Origin: Planctomycetota bacterium
Lineage (GTDB): Bacteria > Planctomycetota > Planctomycetia > Planctomycetales > Planctomycetaceae
Direction: 5' to 3'
Assembly (NCBI GenBank): GCA_030836185.1
Contig: JAURQH010000107.1
Span: forward strand, 1 to 53,861
DNA length: 53,861 nucleotides
Shown here piece after piece: positions 10,060 to 19,133 of the stretch (the first letter of the stretch is position 1; every line of letters begins with the position of its first letter). The notes under the pieces are model-generated. The model ran no database searches and had not been told where the DNA came from. It was given only the letters and a program-made list of their open reading frames with translations. The translations under genes and the position numbers were made by a program.

Positions 10060-10872
10060 TTAACCCGCTTCGCGGATCTCTTCGGCATTTTCGAGCTGCG
10101 GGATTTCTCGGAGGAGTGGGAACTTTAACGTGAAGGTCGTCCCTTTGCCCATTGCGGATTCCACGCGGATACGCCCTTCGTGACCGTCAATAATGTCTTT
10201 GCACAAGGCCAAGCCCAAACCGGTTCCTCCTTGACCTTGCTCATCGGCTTCTTTTGTCGTGTAGAACGGTTTGAAGATGTTGCGAAGTTTGTCGGCGGGT
10301 ATTCCCGAACCGGTATCGCGAACAGAGACCTCGGCCCAATTTTCTTCAAGGTTACTACGAACCGTGATAAAAAGTTGACCTCTCTCGCCCATTGCCTGGC
10401 GTGCATTCACGACAAGGTTCACGAGGACTTGTTGAATCTGTCCCGCATTCAGATTGGCTTCGGGATGTCCAAGATAGTCGGTCTGCCATTGAATGCGATT
10501 CATCTGCAAATCTTTTTCCACCAACACCATCACACTTTTCACCAACTGAACGACATCGGTGGGCTCTTGGCGGTTTCCTTGTTGCCGTGCGTATGACAAC
10601 ATGCCGCAGGTGATTTTCGAGGCTCGTTGACCGGCGGCCAGAATTTTTTCAAACGCTTTGACGCGGGTTTTTTCGTCTTTGTGACGCAGTCCCATCTTGG
10701 CGTAATTGATGACGGTGGTCAGAATATTATTGAACTCGTGAGTCGTCGAAGACGCCAGCGCGCCGACGGAACTGAGTTTCTGGGTCTGCATCAGACTCGA
10801 TTGCAGTTCCTGAATTTGTTCGTTCAGTTCTTGCACTTCATGGAGCAAATCTTCTTCAGAGGGGTCAGTCAT
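10060..10872 (-). CDS. Soluble sensor histidine kinase, 270 aa
   Basis: The protein autophosphorylates a histidine and would pass the phosphate to a response regulator. A coiled coil (about 6-35) leads into the H box with H45 in SSTTHEFNNIL. It continues with an N box around N152-N156, G1 DTGSG at 186-190, FKPFYTTK and G2 GGTGLGL near 215-221. This order matches HisKA/HATPase_c kinases of the NtrB-like class. There is no membrane segment or input domain, so the signal must come from a partner or the coiled coil. I chose the ATG at 10872 because AAGGA lies 11 nt upstream; the frame stays open to 10944 without a better site. No response regulator is in the window, so it is an orphan here. Confidence 0.85.
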   Translation of the reverse strand: MTDPSEEDLLHEVQELNEQIQELQSSLMQTQKLSSVGALASSTTHEFNNILTTVINYAKMGLRHKDEKTRVKAFEKILAAGQRASKITCGMLSYARQQGNRQEPTDVVQLVKSVMVLVEKDLQMNRIQWQTDYLGHPEANLNAGQIQQVLVNLVVNARQAMGERGQLFITVRSNLEENWAEVSVRDTGSGIPADKLRNIFKPFYTTKEADEQGQGGTGLGLALCKDIIDGHEGRIRVESAMGKGTTFTLKFPLLREIPQLENAEEIREAG

Positions 10873-11140
10873 CTTCTGCACCATCCTTGTTCGTTCAGCT
10901 CTCGCGTTGATCGCTCTCTCAGCGAAAAATCCATTTCTCGCCAATCACGCTCTATTACAAGTATCGGAAGGTGGCAAGCTGCGATTCAATCAGAGACGTT
11001 GATCCTAGCGGGATCTCTCCAGATGCCCCCGGTTGCTGGAAGCGGGTAAGCCACTGGAGATCGATAAGATAGGTAGCTATGAGGAAGTATTCCCATTGTA
11101 GGCCCAAATCAAAGATCAGTCTTGGAGGATAGCCCCCTTT

Positions 11141-12614
11141 CTATTGCCGATCTTTCATCATCTGTATCGCTTCGGGGGGAAGATCGAGAATTGAAATCGA
11201 ATACGGTCGGATAATTTTCGCTCCATTATTGTCGAGAATCGTGAGTTTAAATTTTCCCCCAACAACAACCCGAATCCGATAGCTGAAATAAAATTCATGA
11301 GGAGTCAGGTCTTCAGCACTCGCACCTAAAGTGACAATAATTCGATCAGGCCGAACTCCGCTTTTCCAAGCCGGCGACTGTGGTCCTATCAGAGGCCGAA
11401 ATGCCATTCTGCCAACGAGATTAAGTTTCTTTCGGGTGGCCTCATCGAGTGGCTCGACCAAATATCCGGGATGACTTGCCAACACTGACTGATTGATTGA
11501 TTGTCGCCAAGTGAGATCGTAATTAAAAACTTGATTCAAGTAACTCTTGAATTCCAGCTTTTCGACTTGATCTCCACGAACCACAAAGAGGGTCGGTGGA
11601 GTTCCTTATCGATGGCAATAAATTCTCGATCCTGGTAGGCGTTGAGCAACGCGCGAAACTCGGTTGACGAGAAGACACGTTTTCCCTTCAGGACACCAAA
11701 ACGATCAGCAACTTTTAACTCATTTGCGAAAATCGAATCGGCTTCCACTTGTGTCAACTCGGGAGTGACTTCATCCACAACGCCCACTCCGATTTTTTTC
11801 GCAGGAGGCCAGATCCAGTAATCGTTTTTCATGCGAAACTTTTTGGCCAAATCTTTTTCGACCCAAAGAATATCCTGCATTTGGTGACAACAAATGCACT
11901 GACCATTATTTTTCAGTCACCCAAATATTCAGCACCGGCTTTCCATTTCTGAAATCCAGAATTCTCAGCAATGGATCGTGTTGCAATGGTGCTGGGAACA
12001 GCTTCTCCATCGGCATTCCATTCCGGGCGTCTGGGATCCCAATGATGATTGAGAACAGATGTCATCCATTCCAGCGCATGTTCCCAAGTAATCTCCGGGG
12101 ATTCAGGACTGATTTTTCCCAACACACTGTAAACTTGCGCTTCGGGCGAGAGAATCCAGCACCACCAAGTTTGATCAGGATCCTGATAACGCCGAAACGG
12201 CATGCGATTCAGGTCGATCTTTTGTCCATCTGTCAGATGGACTGTCACAAATTGGCGTAATAAGGTCGCCATTTCGGGAGTGGGATTCAGCAAATCCTCG
12301 GCAAATTGTCCCGATTTTGTTGAGCCGGGGCAGCTCACAAGAACCAGCATTGGTCGCCCCTCTTTTTTTACCTCTGCCCAACCTTCTTCGAGACTTTCAA
12401 ACCACGTGAGAACCGGAGCTGCTTCGGGCCAATCTCCCAGTGGCTTAGTCAACAACATCTCAGACATGAAATCTCTGGGAGGTTCTGAAGGGGGAGCTTT
12501 GTCTTTGACGACTGGTCGTGGAGCGGGCGTGCTTTGTGGCAATTCTTCCACCGTATCGCAGCCGGATAAAACGGCAGTGATCAAAAAAAGAACCTTGATA
12601 GATGCTCTTGCCAT
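11141..12614 (-). pseudogene. Trx-like/CxxCH/PDZ lipoprotein, paralog 2, broken by two frameshifts
   Basis: Three consecutive reading segments (12614-11913, then about 11916-11600, then about 11600-11141) together match the neighbouring paralog from end to end. The first carries a lipoprotein signal ending LSGC, and a thioredoxin-like domain with LVSCPGST. The second carries a CICCH motif (CxxCH type, possible haem site) and the start of a PDZ-like domain. The third finishes the PDZ region with HPGYLVEP and SPAWKSGVRP. The first break, near 11916, is restored by adding one base (GGTGACTG to GGTGACCTG); the second, near 11600-11606, also needs one added base. NCBI names a planctomycete family 'Trx7/PDZ domain-containing (seleno)protein', which I think this is. 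A GGTGGAG site precedes the ATG at 12614. Confidence 0.75.
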
Positions 12615-12740
12615 TAAAGGACTCCACCATTGAGGGAAACGATCGGGTGGTAGTATCCTCTCTCACAGCATGAGGAGCTAATTAAGAATCGATGAAGATT
12701 ATTATTCACCAAACTCGAATTGAACATGGTCAATTGCTGA

Positions 12741-14210
12741 TTAACGTGTCTTCGCTTCCTTCATCATCTCAATCGCTTCGGGAGGCAGGTCCAGAATCGA
12801 GATTGCTTCGAGTTCAATTCGTTCAGCCAGTCCCGGAGTGTCAAGATTGCGCACAGTGATACTCGACTTTGAACCGATGGCCGTCATTTTGAAGGCGACC
12901 ATAAACTGTCGAGGGGTAAAGTCTTCACCCAGCTCCTCTAATCTCACAATGACATGACCGGGTCGCACGCCGGCATTCCACGCGGGAGAATCGTCACCAA
13001 TCAAAGGTCTCAGCGCCATTCGACCATCGAGTTGCATTTTGGAGCGAACAGATTCGGAGGCAGGTTCCAACAAAAATCCGGGATGAGACCCCAAGACTGA
13101 TTCTTCGATACTCGTTCGCCACGTAATGTCGTGACCGCGATTATGGGAAGATTGTTCGGGAAATTTGTAGCGGACAACATGCTGATTTTGGGCAACATAA
13201 AATTCAAAAGCAGCAACCTGATTCAGATAAGAGCGAATATCGGCTGATGAAAAGACTCGTTTCTGATCAATGACACCAATCCGGTCGCCGGCTTTCAGCA
13301 ACGAACGGTCTGCAGGAGTATTTGGGACAACCTCGGAGACAGCCCCGTTCGACGCATTTTCCAGAATGATGCCGGTACTCTCGGCAGGAGGCCAGATCCA
13401 GTAATCGGCACTCGGATGAAATTGACCGCTGAGATTTTGTTCGCTCCAGAAAACATCCTGCACTTGATGGCAGCACATGCAGCTTCCTGAATCTTTGAGA
13501 TTTCCGAGGTACTCGGCTCCCTCTTTCCATGGCGCGTAGCCCGAATTGGCGGTAATCGACTGACTGGGCGTTGCAACCACAACCACTTCTCCATCCGCCT
13601 GCCAATCCGTACGTCGAGGATCCCAGTGATGATCGAGAACGGCTGTCAGCCATTGAATCGCATCGGCGACTTCCAAATCGGGTGAGGTCGGGCTTTCTTT
13701 TCCCAACACACTGTAGACCTGACCATCCGGTGACATGATCCAACACCACCAAGTTTGATCAGGATCCTGATATTTCCGAAACGGCATTCGAGCCAAATCA
13801 ATTTGTTAAGCGTCGGTCAGTTTGACGGTTACAAACTGACGGAGAACTTCAGAGAGTTCGGGAGGCGGAATCGTCATTTCATCGGCCAGGTTCCCTGACG
13901 ATGTTGACACGGGGCAATGCACGAGAACCAGTAGAGGTCGCCCTTCTTTGCGGACTTCGTTCCAACCCTCTTCGAGAGATTCCCACCAGGTCAGAGACGG
14001 CAGTGGATCGAGCCATTCTCCTTCGGGAGGAGTCACCAGCATTTCGTAGACGAAGTCGCGCCCCCGATTCGCAATGATGGTTTCCCGAACAGGATCTTCA
14101 GGATCAATAACAACCGTTCCGCTTTGCTGTTCGATTTCTTGGAGTGCATCGCAACCAACGAACAAGGAAACAAACAACAGGCACATAATGAGCGAAAGGG
14201 AACTTCGCAT
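12741..14210 (-). pseudogene. Trx-like/CxxCH/PDZ lipoprotein, paralog 1, interrupted by an in-frame TAA
   Basis: The gene reads from the ATG at 14210 (GGAG 8 nt upstream) through a lipoprotein signal ending LFVGC and a thioredoxin-like domain with LVHCPVST, to a TAA at 13806-13808. The same frame then continues without shift to 12741. The paralog has GQKIDLNRMPFR where this copy has A-stop-QIDLARMPFR, so the TAA replaces a Gln codon, consistent with a single CAA to TAA change. Downstream parts are intact: CMCCH (CxxCH type), a PDZ-like region with SPAWNAGVRP, and the conserved end ISILDLPPEAIEMM. A truncated 134-residue product, or reinitiation at 13796, is possible. The protein would be exported and lipid-anchored. 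Function of the family is unknown to me beyond a redox guess. Confidence 0.75.
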
Positions 14211-14353
14211 GGCAGAATCTCCGTGAGTCAATGATACCTAATATGTAGATGTTAACTGGCCCCTCGACGAACAGTGTATCTCATACATGGGCCAGTTGTT
14301 ACCACCGAAACCAAAGAATCCTGAGCGTTCAATGATCGACCCACCAGAATTGT

Positions 14354-15079
14354 TCACCCGTTATGAACATCTTCTCGCAACAGTCGACCATCGGCCAGAT
14401 GAAGTAAACGATCGGCTTTTTCGAGATATCGCTCATCATGGGTAACAACAATCACCGTGGTTTGTTGCTCTTCGTGAAGTTGACGTAAATAGCGAAAGAC
14501 CTCGGCACCGCTCTCACTATCGAGTTCTCCGGTCGGCTCGTCGGCAAGAACAAGTTCGGGTTTCTTCAAGAGAGCGCGGGCAATGGCGACACGCTGTTGT
14601 TCACCCCCCGATAAATGATGAGGATGATGTTCGAGACGATGTTCTAACCCCACTTGTTTTAACAAGTCCACGGCACGCTGACGAAGATCGGCACTGATTC
14701 CTTGTGGTAAGAAAGGAACCAACACATTATCGACGGCGTTCAAAGTTTTCAAAAGATTAAAACTTTGAAAGATAAATCCTACCTGCTCACGACGGTAATG
14801 ATCACGCTGTGGTTCCGTCAAAGAGTCCAATGATTGGCCCTGAAAACAAACCTCTCCTGCACTGGGATCATCGAGAGCCCCCAGCAAATACAACAGCGTA
14901 CTTTTACCACTTCCCGAAGGCCCCAGAACAAAATTGAACGAACCCTTCTCAAACGCACACGAGAGCCCTCGTAACGCAGGGACTTGGGTCTCACCTCGCA
15001 TGTGAATTTTTTCGAGATCTCTGACCGCGAGAAACTGTTGTTCTTCGTTCGTGGAATTGTCGTGATGGTTTTCATTCAT
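14354..15079 (-). CDS. ABC transporter ATP-binding protein, MacB/LolD type
   Basis: This is the ATPase of an ABC system that works with the FtsX-like permease encoded just upstream. It has Walker [10 protein letters not shown], the Q loop FIFQSFNLL, signature [15 protein letters not shown], Walker [12 protein letters not shown] and the H loop VVTHD, all in the normal order. LolD/MacB-type ATPases move lipoproteins or export substrates using a mechanotransmission permease. I chose the ATG at 15079; an alternative ATG at 15124 lies inside the permease 3' end and would add 15 residues. The two genes are therefore either 25 nt apart or overlapping, and form one operon. No adaptor gene is present next to them. 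Confidence 0.9.
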   Translation of the reverse strand: MNENHHDNSTNEEQQFLAVRDLEKIHMRGETQVPALRGLSCAFEKGSFNFVLGPSGSGKSTLLYLLGALDDPSAGEVCFQGQSLDSLTEPQRDHYRREQVGFIFQSFNLLKTLNAVDNVLVPFLPQGISADLRQRAVDLLKQVGLEHRLEHHPHHLSGGEQQRVAIARALLKKPELVLADEPTGELDSESGAEVFRYLRQLHEEQQTTVIVVTHDERYLEKADRLLHLADGRLLREDVHNG

Positions 15080-15104
15080 TTTGATCTCACACTTCCAGAC
15101 ACCA

Positions 15105-16487
15105 TCATCCTCGACGAATCGCATCCATTGGCATCATTCGCATCGCCCAGATGGCAGGATACAAACCGGCAAGCAGCCCCAAGACGATCGAGAAGAACAA
15201 ACTAAAACAGAGCAACTGTGGACTCGCATAGAGCTCCACACGATCCGGGAAGCTGACATTCACGATCAGCGTCGCAATCCATCCGAACAAACAACCCAGG
15301 CATCCACCACCGAATCCCAAAATTCCGCTCTCGTACGAAATCAGACTTAACACGTGTTTCTTTGACCAACCGTTCGCTTTCAAAATTCCGATCTCGATAA
15401 TTCGTTCACTGACACTCATCAGCATCGTATTGACAACTCCTAAAGCGGCAATCGTCATTCCAATGCTGGTCAGGATGAACATGATAAAATCAAGCTCGGA
15501 CATGAAATCACCGAACTTCTCACCCCAGGTATCGGCAGTCTGCACATCAATCGGAATCGATTCATCCACTTGTAGTCGTTCTTCGATTTCCAAATCATCT
15601 TCGGTGACGATTTTGTCTTCTGCGGGAGAAACATCCAACGGTTCGGATGAACTCTTGGGCTCTTCCGACAATTGTGGTGGGCTTGCGGATGAGGCCGATT
15701 TGAGCCAGCGATCCAATCCCTCAATCATTGTTTCCAGGGGATTTTCCTCGATGGATAAGACAGAGGATGTCGGAACCCAACGATCTCCTTTTCGTCCACG
15801 AAACACATCCCGGATATCCTCGATCACTTCCTCGTTGAGATCGTCATCCACGGCTTCCACGTAATACGCGGACACGGCGGTTGGATCAAATCGTGCCTGT
15901 TCGCGCACGCTACCGATATCCATGATGATTGTCACGTCGATCAGGATTGAGCCGGTTTCATAGACGCCTACCAGCGTGGCATCTTCGCCGTTGAGCGAAA
16001 AACTTTCGCCCAGTTTAAGTTTCATTTCTCGTTGAATCGATTCCGAGAGAACGACATTTCGAGTACCGATATCGTCGTTGTTCAGAAATCGTCCCTCCAC
16101 GAGATCATCACGATAGAGGGCGTGACTGAGTGCGTTCCAAAGTTCAACATCGACTCCGAGTAGAAATCTGGGGGGGTTGAGAATCATTTTACCTTCCAGG
16201 ACGTTGACACGTACCCAGATCTCTGGACAGACAATCTTCACTCCCTCCACCTTTTTCAGATCTTCTCCCCACTCTGCCGGCAATCGCGAAAATAGCGGAA
16301 TGGGCGCGCCCGTTTGCATCACCAGGATACCGGGAATGCGACTGAAGCTCTCCTCGGTGATCCGATCGAGCCCTTCCACGATGGAGAAAAGTCCCACCAT
16401 GCCGGCAATCGCGACTGTGAGCCCGAGCAATGCCAGCGTCGAGCGGGCTTTACGGTTGAGCAAGTTGGAGAGGGCAAATCGGAACAT
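15105..16487 (-). CDS. FtsX/MacB-like ABC transporter permease, 460 aa
   Basis: The layout is that of MacB/LolC-like permeases. An N-terminal membrane helix (about 15-40, starting with NLLNRKARSTLALLGLTVAI) is followed by a large extracytoplasmic domain (about 45-335). Three more membrane helices lie at about 340-365, 390-420 and 428-452. The C-terminal FtsX core shows GVVNTMLMSVSERIIEIGIL, typical of the family. The periplasmic domain contains a Ser/Glu/Asp-rich low-complexity insert at about 260-325 that looks unstructured and is unusual for the family. The gene is first in a two-gene operon with the ATPase. The substrate cannot be read from sequence. Confidence 0.88.
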   Translation of the reverse strand: MFRFALSNLLNRKARSTLALLGLTVAIAGMVGLFSIVEGLDRITEESFSRIPGILVMQTGAPIPLFSRLPAEWGEDLKKVEGVKIVCPEIWVRVNVLEGKMILNPPRFLLGVDVELWNALSHALYRDDLVEGRFLNNDDIGTRNVVLSESIQREMKLKLGESFSLNGEDATLVGVYETGSILIDVTIIMDIGSVREQARFDPTAVSAYYVEAVDDDLNEEVIEDIRDVFRGRKGDRWVPTSSVLSIEENPLETMIEGLDRWLKSASSASPPQLSEEPKSSSEPLDVSPAEDKIVTEDDLEIEERLQVDESIPIDVQTADTWGEKFGDFMSELDFIMFILTSIGMTIAALGVVNTMLMSVSERIIEIGILKANGWSKKHVLSLISYESGILGFGGGCLGCLFGWIATLIVNVSFPDRVELYASPQLLCFSLFFSIVLGLLAGLYPAIWAMRMMPMDAIRRG

Positions 16488-16644
16488 AAAATCAGGGTTT
16501 CTGCACGTATCCTTGATCGTGCGAGTAGACGAGACGTAGAATGATGACGGAACAGTGTCAAAGTCCGCAACTGTTCCTCAGTCCGCAATTCCACTTTTTT
16601 TCATAACTCAACTATTCACCGAGTGATCAGAAACCGATATTCCG

Positions 16645-17577
16645 ATGCCAGCAGATGATTATTACCAGAGTTTGGGAGTCTCCAAGTCGGCTTCTCAGGA
16701 AGAAATCCGAAAAGCGTACAAAAAACTCGCACGGAAGTATCATCCTGATGTCAAACCGGATGACAAAGCCGCCGCGACCAAATTCAAGGAAATCCAGGAA
16801 GCTTACGACGTTCTGGGCGACAAAGACAAACGGCAAAAATACGATCAGTTTGGATCGGCCTGGAAACAAGCGGGAGCCGGGGCGGGAGGTGGACCGCACC
16901 ACTGGGCCGGAGGAGGAGGTGGTGGCCCCGTTGATCTGGATGACATTTTTGGCGGTGGATTCGACTTTCAGGATCTTTTCGGAGGTGGTCGCACTAGCCG
17001 AGGTCGTGCTCAACCGAGACCTCGCAAAGGAGCCGATCTCACCACCGAGATACACGTGGACTTCGACATTGCCGCACTCGGTGGAAAACATGACCTCAGC
17101 TATCGTGTCGATGGTCAACCACAACAGATCACAATTACGATTCCTGCTGGGATCGAATCGGGAAAACAAATTCGACTGGCCGGGCAAGGTTCTCCGGGCG
17201 CTGCGGGGGGGCCAGCCGGTGATCTCCTCATCACGGTGCAAGTCGGCGTTCATCCCTGGTTTCGTCGCGACGGAAACAACCTCTTACTCGATCTTCCACT
17301 CACTGCCCCAGAAGCGGCGCTCGGAACACAAGTGGAAGTCCCCACCCTGGAAGAGGGGCCCGTCATGTTGACCGTTCCGCCAGGAACTTCCAGCAACATG
17401 AAATTACGACTGAAAGGAAAGGGAATCATTGATCGTAAGACGAAGCAAATGGGCGATCAATTTGTCGTTGTGAAAATTGTGTCACCGAAAGAACTGACCG
17501 ACGAACAACGCAAACTCTATGAACAGTTGCAAGAGGCCAGCCAAGAGCACCCCAGAACCAATCTCTGGAATTGTTAA
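16645..17577 (+). CDS. dnaJ: DnaJ-family co-chaperone without zinc finger (CbpA-like), 310 aa
   Basis: J-domain proteins stimulate the ATPase of DnaK and deliver substrates to it. Residues 5-70 form the J domain with HPD at 33-35. A Gly-rich linker follows at about 75-115, with three GGG runs and a DDIF/DLF pair. Two beta-sandwich substrate-binding domains occupy about 128-300. The CxxCxGxG zinc-finger repeats of type I DnaJ are absent, so it is a type II (CbpA-like) protein. It starts at an ATG 157 nt from a divergent permease gene. It is followed within 11 nt by a small membrane protein and then rnpA and yidD, so it may head that operon. Confidence 0.92.
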   Translation: MPADDYYQSLGVSKSASQEEIRKAYKKLARKYHPDVKPDDKAAATKFKEIQEAYDVLGDKDKRQKYDQFGSAWKQAGAGAGGGPHHWAGGGGGGPVDLDDIFGGGFDFQDLFGGGRTSRGRAQPRPRKGADLTTEIHVDFDIAALGGKHDLSYRVDGQPQQITITIPAGIESGKQIRLAGQGSPGAAGGPAGDLLITVQVGVHPWFRRDGNNLLLDLPLTAPEAALGTQVEVPTLEEGPVMLTVPPGTSSNMKLRLKGKGIIDRKTKQMGDQFVVVKIVSPKELTDEQRKLYEQLQEASQEHPRTNLWNC

Positions 17578-17588
17578 AAGGCTCTCGC

Positions 17589-17966
17589 ATGCACTCCTCC
17601 AAACTGATCTTGCTCTGCTTGATGCTTTCTGTCTCCTCAACAGTTTCCGCGCAAGAGTCAACGCCGACTCTTTCAAGCGAACAACAGGTGACCGATACCG
17701 AGCAATCCGCCAGTGAGAACTCTGATGCTGAGGAGAAAGACCTGCAAAAACGAAAACTCGAAATTGGAATCATTCTGACAGCGGGAATTTTTCTTGTCGG
17801 GTTATTTCTAGTGGCCGTCACTCTCATCTATGGTCGACGCACTCGCCGGCAGATTGCAATGAATCGTGGTCCCTCCCAGGTTCGAGACGAACTTTGGTAT
17901 CTCAAACATGCGAAGGATCCATCCAACGAAGATGAGAGCGATGAAACACAAGAGGATACCAAATGA
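17589..17966 (+). CDS. Small signal-peptide-bearing single-pass membrane protein, 125 aa
   Basis: No family is recognised. Residues 1-21 look like a signal peptide ending VSAQE. A Ser/Glu/Asp-rich spacer follows, then one membrane helix (about 60-85, IGIILTAGIFLVGLFLVAVTLIYG) bounded by the basic GRRTRRQ. The C-terminal tail is cytoplasmic by the positive-inside rule and ends acidic. An AAGG site precedes the ATG at 17589; the frame is open further back into dnaJ. The stop overlaps the rnpA start as ATGA, so it is coupled to rnpA. Position among rnpA and yidD suggests a link to membrane biogenesis, but that is inference only. Confidence 0.72.
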   Translation: MHSSKLILLCLMLSVSSTVSAQESTPTLSSEQQVTDTEQSASENSDAEEKDLQKRKLEIGIILTAGIFLVGLFLVAVTLIYGRRTRRQIAMNRGPSQVRDELWYLKHAKDPSNEDESDETQEDTK

Positions 17967-18340
17967 CCGATTGGCGGTTTCGCAAACAACAACACCTACG
18001 ATTGCCGACGGAGTTTCAACGCGTCTACGATCTCCGCAACCGATCTTCAGACCATCACTTACTGATCTATTCGGCGTCTAATGATTCTCGTCAGACTGAG
18101 ACGCCGGTCTCGCGGATCGGTCTATCTGTCTCCCGCAAGCATGGCCCGGCTGTGGTGAGAAATCGAATCAAACGCCTGTTGCGTGAAGCCTTTCGGCTCT
18201 CCCAACACGAACTCCCCGCGGGTTACGATCTGATTTTCATTCCGCGTAATGGTTCCCAAGCGACCTTGCAAGATTATCGACGATCTTTGAAACGGCTGTG
18301 TCACAAGCTGGCTGATCGTGAGCAGGAGAAGGACGCATGA
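17963..18340 (+). CDS. rnpA: Ribonuclease P protein component
   Basis: RnpA is the protein subunit that helps the RNase P RNA bind and mature tRNA 5' ends. The chain is 125 residues, the usual length. It shows the hallmark RNR motif in [13 protein letters not shown] at 66-78, and the family pattern [16 protein letters not shown] just before it. The gene overlaps its upstream neighbour and yidD by ATGA junctions on both sides, so translation is coupled. rpmH and yidC, its common neighbours in other bacteria, are not here. Confidence 0.95.
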   Translation: MTDWRFRKQQHLRLPTEFQRVYDLRNRSSDHHLLIYSASNDSRQTETPVSRIGLSVSRKHGPAVVRNRIKRLLREAFRLSQHELPAGYDLIFIPRNGSQATLQDYRRSLKRLCHKLADREQEKDA

Positions 18341-18576
18341 AATCGTTCGCGCGTGCTCTCTGGAATTTGCCCGGCAATTGTGTGATCGGCCTGGTGAAAA
18401 TTTATCAGTGGACACTCAGTCCGATCATTGGGCGACAATGTCGTTTTCAACCGACCTGTAGCCACTACATGATACAAGCCATCCGAAAGTATGGAGCCAT
18501 CAAAGGAGTCGCCAAAGGAACTTGGCGTGTCCTTCGCTGCAATCCGTTTGGGAAACCAGGTTACGATCCCCCCTGA
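18337..18576 (+). CDS. yidD: YidD membrane protein insertion efficiency factor
   Basis: YidD is a small peripheral protein at the cytoplasmic membrane that aids YidC-dependent insertion. The 79 residues match the family closely: an amphipathic N-terminal stretch, the [20 protein letters not shown] core with C35 and C41, then AIRKYG and a C-terminal [13 protein letters not shown]. The start overlaps the rnpA stop by 4 nt. The 3' end overlaps the convergent mnmM gene by 16 nt. Confidence 0.95.
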   Translation: MKSFARALWNLPGNCVIGLVKIYQWTLSPIIGRQCRFQPTCSHYMIQAIRKYGAIKGVAKGTWRVLRCNPFGKPGYDPP

Positions 18577-19133
18577 CTCGATAAGAGAAACAATCGCGGG
18601 GCCGTCTCGCTTTCGGCAACCGCTTCGATGATTTCCAAACACCAGCCATCAGCTTCACGAGCCCGGAAGAAGTCGGTAACAGTTCCTGTTTCATCTCGCC
18701 CAGCGTTGTGTCCCGGATAAGCGATGACTGAAATTATTCCCTCGGGATGCAGAAGTCCACACGCGGCCTCAATCGCAACTAATGTACTCTCGGCATGAGT
18801 CGTGACCGCTTTGTCACCACCTGGTAAGTATCCCAGGTTGAACATAACCACTTTCATGTGACCACGATGTTCGGGTTCAATCCACTGATTCATCTCAGCG
18901 TGCGAGTGAAGAAGGAAGATGACTCGTGATAAATATTCCTGTCCAAGTTTTTGTCGGGTTTGTTCTAAAGCAGCTTCTTGAACATCGAAACCATAGACTC
19001 GCCCTGATGGACCAACGACCTTCGCCAAGAAGAGAGTGTCGTGACCGTTGCCGACAGTCGCGTCGACGGCAATGTCTCCGGGCTGTAAAAAACGCTGGCA
19101 AATCTCATGAGCGCGGTCCGTCAATCGAATCAT
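18561..19133 (-). CDS. mnmM: MnmM-like tRNA wobble-uridine methyltransferase (YtqB family)
   Basis: YtqB/MnmM proteins methylate 5-aminomethyl-2-thiouridine at tRNA position 34 using S-adenosylmethionine. The 190-residue chain shows the Rossmann motif [10 protein letters not shown] at 24-33, an acidic residue D50 ending the second strand, and [11 protein letters not shown] at 98-108, which is diagnostic of the family. Ordinary small-molecule methyltransferases lack that last motif. The start shares one base with the stop of the upstream FAD oxidoreductase (TGATG), so the two are coupled. That pairing supports a joint role in making mnm5(s2)U. It overlaps yidD tail to tail. Confidence 0.85.
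   Translation of the reverse strand: MIRLTDRAHEICQRFLQPGDIAVDATVGNGHDTLFLAKVVGPSGRVYGFDVQEAALEQTRQKLGQEYLSRVIFLLHSHAEMNQWIEPEHRGHMKVVMFNLGYLPGGDKAVTTHAESTLVAIEAACGLLHPEGIISVIAYPGHNAGRDETGTVTDFFRAREADGWCLEIIEAVAESETAPRLFLLSSQGGS

Noticed and set aside
11913-11915. TGA in the second Trx/PDZ paralog as a selenocysteine codon
   Set aside because: The in-frame sequence after it has no homology to the paralog, while a one-base shift restores full homology including CICCH. It is a frameshift artefact.
16627-17253. Antisense frame of 208 codons opposite dnaJ
   Set aside because: The J-domain protein is clear on the plus strand; the antisense translation has no domain.
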